Assembly (NCBI GenBank): GCA_003342815.1
Contig: PTEX01000137.1
Location: forward strand, 476,852-540,851
Direction: 5' to 3'
DNA from: Eudromia elegans
Lineage: Eukaryota > Chordata > Aves > Tinamiformes > Tinamidae
DNA: 64,000 bases
This document shows positions 61,301 through 64,000 of the stretch, piece by piece (position 1 is the stretch's first letter; every line of letters begins with the position of its first letter). Below the pieces are notes generated by a model. That model was not told the origin of the DNA. It searched no databases and saw only the letters and a list, made by a program, of their open reading frames with translations. The position numbers and the translations under genes are program-made.

Positions 61301-62849
61301 AGCGTTGGAACCAACGTGCTGAGGATGTGCAGGGAGCGTGGAAAGGAGCCCTGAGCTCGTGTTTCGGCAGGGAGGCGGCTGCAAGCCTGGATCTCCTGCC
61401 GCATGAGCAGACAAGTGACAGAAACCAGTACTGGGCTCTGCAGGCAGCTGCGAGACCCACTTATCTCTCATCTGTACGTTTTAATTTCTATCTGTAGAGG
61501 AATGAATGGATGTTGTGCAACGTTCCTCTAATACTCCAGCTGTGGAAAACAACCACATCTGGCACATAAAATAACAATGAAGTGAACTGAAGGCCGTGCT
61601 GTTCTTAAAAGCAGCTACAAATACATGCTCAAATAACTTGCTGGGAAAGAAAGATCCAGTTTGTCAGATGACAATACATGAGCTTGGAAGGAGGAAAAAA
61701 AATTAAGCCAAAAGAAATATTGCACTTCAGAGAATTGAAATGAAGAGGAGGTTCCTTCCACCAAACTTCTGTGAGCTTGCAGGGCATAAATTACACAAAC
61801 AGCATTTAAAAACAGGAATGCACAATTCAAAGAGCAGAATTAAAAGCTCTGTTCATGTTCCAGGCATGCAACAAGTGTGCAGCAGATGTTGGAGGCCTAG
61901 GGTTAAGAAACGCCGGGATCTGCGTGTACAGTTTACAGTGTGTTCTGCTGGCACGTAGCTGGACACAACTTCGTAACAAACATACTGTCCAGCATGTAAA
62001 ATGCAAAGCCCACGAGCAGAGGAAACACTGCAGATCTGACAGCGACACTTTAAATTGTGTGTTCTGCAACAACGCTGCCATTTCCCAGCGTTTCGGAGTG
62101 AGGAGCCAACGGTGCCAGAGCTCTCGCAGCCAGCGCGCTGTCACCCTCCATCTCTGTTCCAGCTCCCTTCCTTGCGCTGCTGCGGAGTTTTAAACGGAGC
62201 ACTTCATCTTAACTGCAGCTGGCGTTTGGATTCTGCAGACGAACCCAGCGTTCACGGTGTGTTATACCCTATTTGGGTGAAAAGGCCTGAGCTATTGCGC
62301 GTCCCGGCAAACCTAGGCAGCCAACGACAAAAAGAAGCAATAAATGTAAAAATAGCACTCTGGAACCCGTCAGCTGAGGGAAGCTGTCAGAAGATTATCG
62401 GGTTGTTTCTTTGTTTTTGTGTTTAAGATGATTTTTACAGCTACAGCCTGATAATGTTCTTAAAATATGTCACATTTTGCACGTTAAGTGCTAGAAAAAT
62501 AACACGCCTCCTACACTCTCAACAGTGGGAGAAATATGGTGTAATCACTATATAAAGCTCTTGCTGCAACTGAGTGGGTTGTTCTTAATTTAAATATTTT
62601 TATCTACCAAATAATAATAAACCGTCAGTCAATATCAAACACAATTCCCACATGCATGCAAGATTGAACACAGATTAAAAGCCTTACTGACAGCCCAAAC
62701 AAGAGTGTATTCCAGGCAGGTCTGCAAGCTTCACGTTAAGGATCAGATTCTCACTTAAACAAACTCTCCTTTACATCACTCCAGCAGCTTAAATAGACTT
62801 CATTGTGGGAATAAATTCCCTGCCTGCTTAATCTAGGAGGGTTTAGATT
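58301..62849. other. Intergenic stretch, no supported gene; possible conserved non-coding segments
   Basis: Mixed composition, including a small GC-rich rise at 60.95-61.14 kb. No frame carries a recognisable domain. Segments 58320-58430 and 59020-59230 are rich in TAATTA/AATTAG-type motifs and free of simple repeats, as is common for vertebrate regulatory elements, but conservation cannot be seen from one sequence. Confidence 0.45.
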
Positions 62850-63067
62850 AGAATCACAGAATGGTTGAGGTTGGAAGGGACCTCTAGAGATCATCTAGTC
62901 CAACCCCCTGCTCCAGCAGGGACACCCGGAGCACGGGGCACAGGGTGGCATCCAGGCGGGTTTGGAAGATCTCCAGAGCAGGAGACTCCACAGCCTCTCT
63001 GGGCAGCCTGTTCCAGGGCTCAGTCACCCTCACAGGAAAGAAGTTCTTCCTCACATGGAGATGGATT
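62850..63067 (-). mobile_element. CR1 LINE, 5'-truncated 3' end, minus orientation, younger copy
   Basis: AGAATCACAGAATGGTTGAG is followed by GTTGGAAGGGACCTCTAGAG, ATCATCTAGTCCAACCCCCT, GGCACAGGGTGGCATCCAGG, GGAGACTCCACAGCCTCTCT and GCAGCCTGTTCCAGGGCTCA. This is a near-consensus avian CR1 3' UTR in reverse. It is closer to consensus than the copy at 51954, so probably inserted later. The 5' truncation lies near TTCTTCCTCACATGGAGATG. No ORF2 remnant is present. Confidence 0.95.
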
Positions 63068-63200
63068 AAATTGGATTAAATGAGAACTGTCGTTCTAGGG
63101 ATGGAGGGAATGGATGGGACATGCTGGGTATGAGAGGTAAAACCAGTTAAATTTCATTCCTCAGCATAGTAGTTCTGAAGTAGCTCCAAGCTGAATCCTG

Positions 63201-63239
63201 CTGCAGGAGATGCTGCAGGAGATGCTGACAATCTCCTGC
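63201..63239. repeat. 12-bp tandem duplication followed by a hairpin
   Basis: CTGCAGGAGATG is repeated directly at 63201-63212 and 63213-63224. GCAGGAGAT (63215-63223) is the exact reverse complement of ATCTCCTGC (63231-63239), with a 7-nt loop. Confidence 0.85.
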
Positions 63240-63553
63240 TGCGTGAGGAACCCTTCTACTACTTGGAAAGGTGGAAGAACAGCTCATTCACACGCTTGCC
63301 TCCAGTATATTTGTCAGGCTGAGAGCTGTAAAGCTAGTGGAGTCTGTCATTGCAAGAGCAAAGTGGGGCACAATAGATGCAAGATTCACTGTTGCATTTC
63401 TGTGGCACGGGGATAAATGACAGGAATTCACAATATCCTCCCCAGCCCCTTGGAAAATGTATTCTATAGAATGAAAATAGAAGCACTGAATTATTAAGAA
63501 TCATCCCCTTTCCATATGAAAATGGTATACTGTCATGTTAAATACACTTTATT

Positions 63554-63576
63554 AAGAGGTCAATTAGAGACCTCTT
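63554..63576. repeat. 8-bp perfect inverted repeat with 7-nt spacer
   Basis: AAGAGGTC (63554-63561) and GACCTCTT (63569-63576) flank AATTAGA. The left arm plus the next base contains AGGTCA, a nuclear-receptor half-site. The right arm gives only AGACCT, so a full receptor response element is not shown. Confidence 0.7.
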
Positions 63577-64000
63577 TTGAGTTAATGGAATTAGTTCCTT
63601 TTTTATTTTACATTTTAAATGCAATCTTTCGAGGCGTACTCGTGATGGAAGGAATAGATAATAGAGCAATCAGGTTAAGGGGAATCAATGTGTACAGAAC
63701 GCCCGAGAGCAATGTCAGCGAGCGGGCGGGTGCGGGGCCAGGGCCCGAGCCGGGGCTGAAGGCTTTGCTCCTCTTCTGCATCGACTCCCCAGGCGCAGCA
63801 GTGCCGCTGCGCGCTTGCTGTTTTTTTAGTGTATTCTCCTTATTTGAGGAAACCTGGAGAAAAATAAGTACCTTTGGGCCCTGGTTCCCAACCGTGACTC
63901 TAATTTCATTAAATTTTGCACCTCTTTGTTAATTATTTTCTGAGTCAGTGGAAACTGAGACTATACAGAAGCCCTCAGCAACCACCACGGTACAGGTGCT

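Larger units (their letters stand above)
63068..64000. other. Terminal intergenic stretch, no gene seen
   Basis: Contains a short duplicated segment with a hairpin (63201-63239), an inverted repeat (63554-63576) and a GC-rich interval at 63700-63815. The 138-codon plus frame at 63516-63932 has no recognisable domain. Confidence 0.45.

Noticed and set aside
1-64000. Search for retroviral or LTR elements, DNA transposons, tRNAs, rRNAs, CRISPR arrays and bacterial-type operons
   Set aside because: Nothing supporting any of these was seen. The only mobile-element remains are CR1 LINE ends.

Overview
The window is vertebrate and most likely avian nuclear DNA. It has AT-rich introns with few repeats, and the only dispersed repeats I can recognise are three truncated 3' ends of CR1 LINEs, the dominant avian retroposon. 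Two of these are minus-strand copies ending in the AGAATCATAGAAT / AGAATCACAGAAT type tail. A galliform such as chicken fits best, but the species is inferred, not shown.

Layout. Positions 1-930 are a CpG-island promoter with a perfect 9-copy array of the E2F-like octamer TTCCCGCC, an NRF1-like site and several TGACG (CRE/ATF half) sites. Positions 930-44600 hold one plus-strand gene that I recognise from its protein as ZNF438, a five-finger C2H2 zinc-finger protein. Its coding exons are: a tiny start exon (29173-29229, 9 codons from ATG 29202), a large exon (40433-42248) and a terminal exon (43693-44305). All junction phases agree and give 818 residues, against about 828 in human. Two further phase 1-1, stop-free candidate cassette exons lie between the start exon and the large exon: 36704-36808 (35 codons) and 39870-39917 (16 codons). 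A candidate 54-nt 5' UTR exon is at 2458-2511. The introns are otherwise AT-rich, with homopolymer runs, a TG microsatellite, an old CR1, small tandem duplications, one 24-bp perfect palindrome and a small GC-rich patch near 26.7-26.96 kb.

Positions 44600-64000 are downstream intergenic DNA with no protein gene I can support. It contains two CR1 fragments (about 51.95 kb and 62.85 kb) and a distinctly GC-rich block at about 53.8-58.3 kb with a 63-bp-period minisatellite. That minisatellite keeps several frames open at once and produces misleading long reading frames. Several AATTA/TAATT-rich segments look like possible conserved non-coding elements.

I found no tRNA, rRNA, CRISPR, retroviral or DNA-transposon feature. 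The most notable signals are the E2F-like octamer array beside the promoter and the two possible in-frame cassette exons in the N-terminal part of ZNF438.
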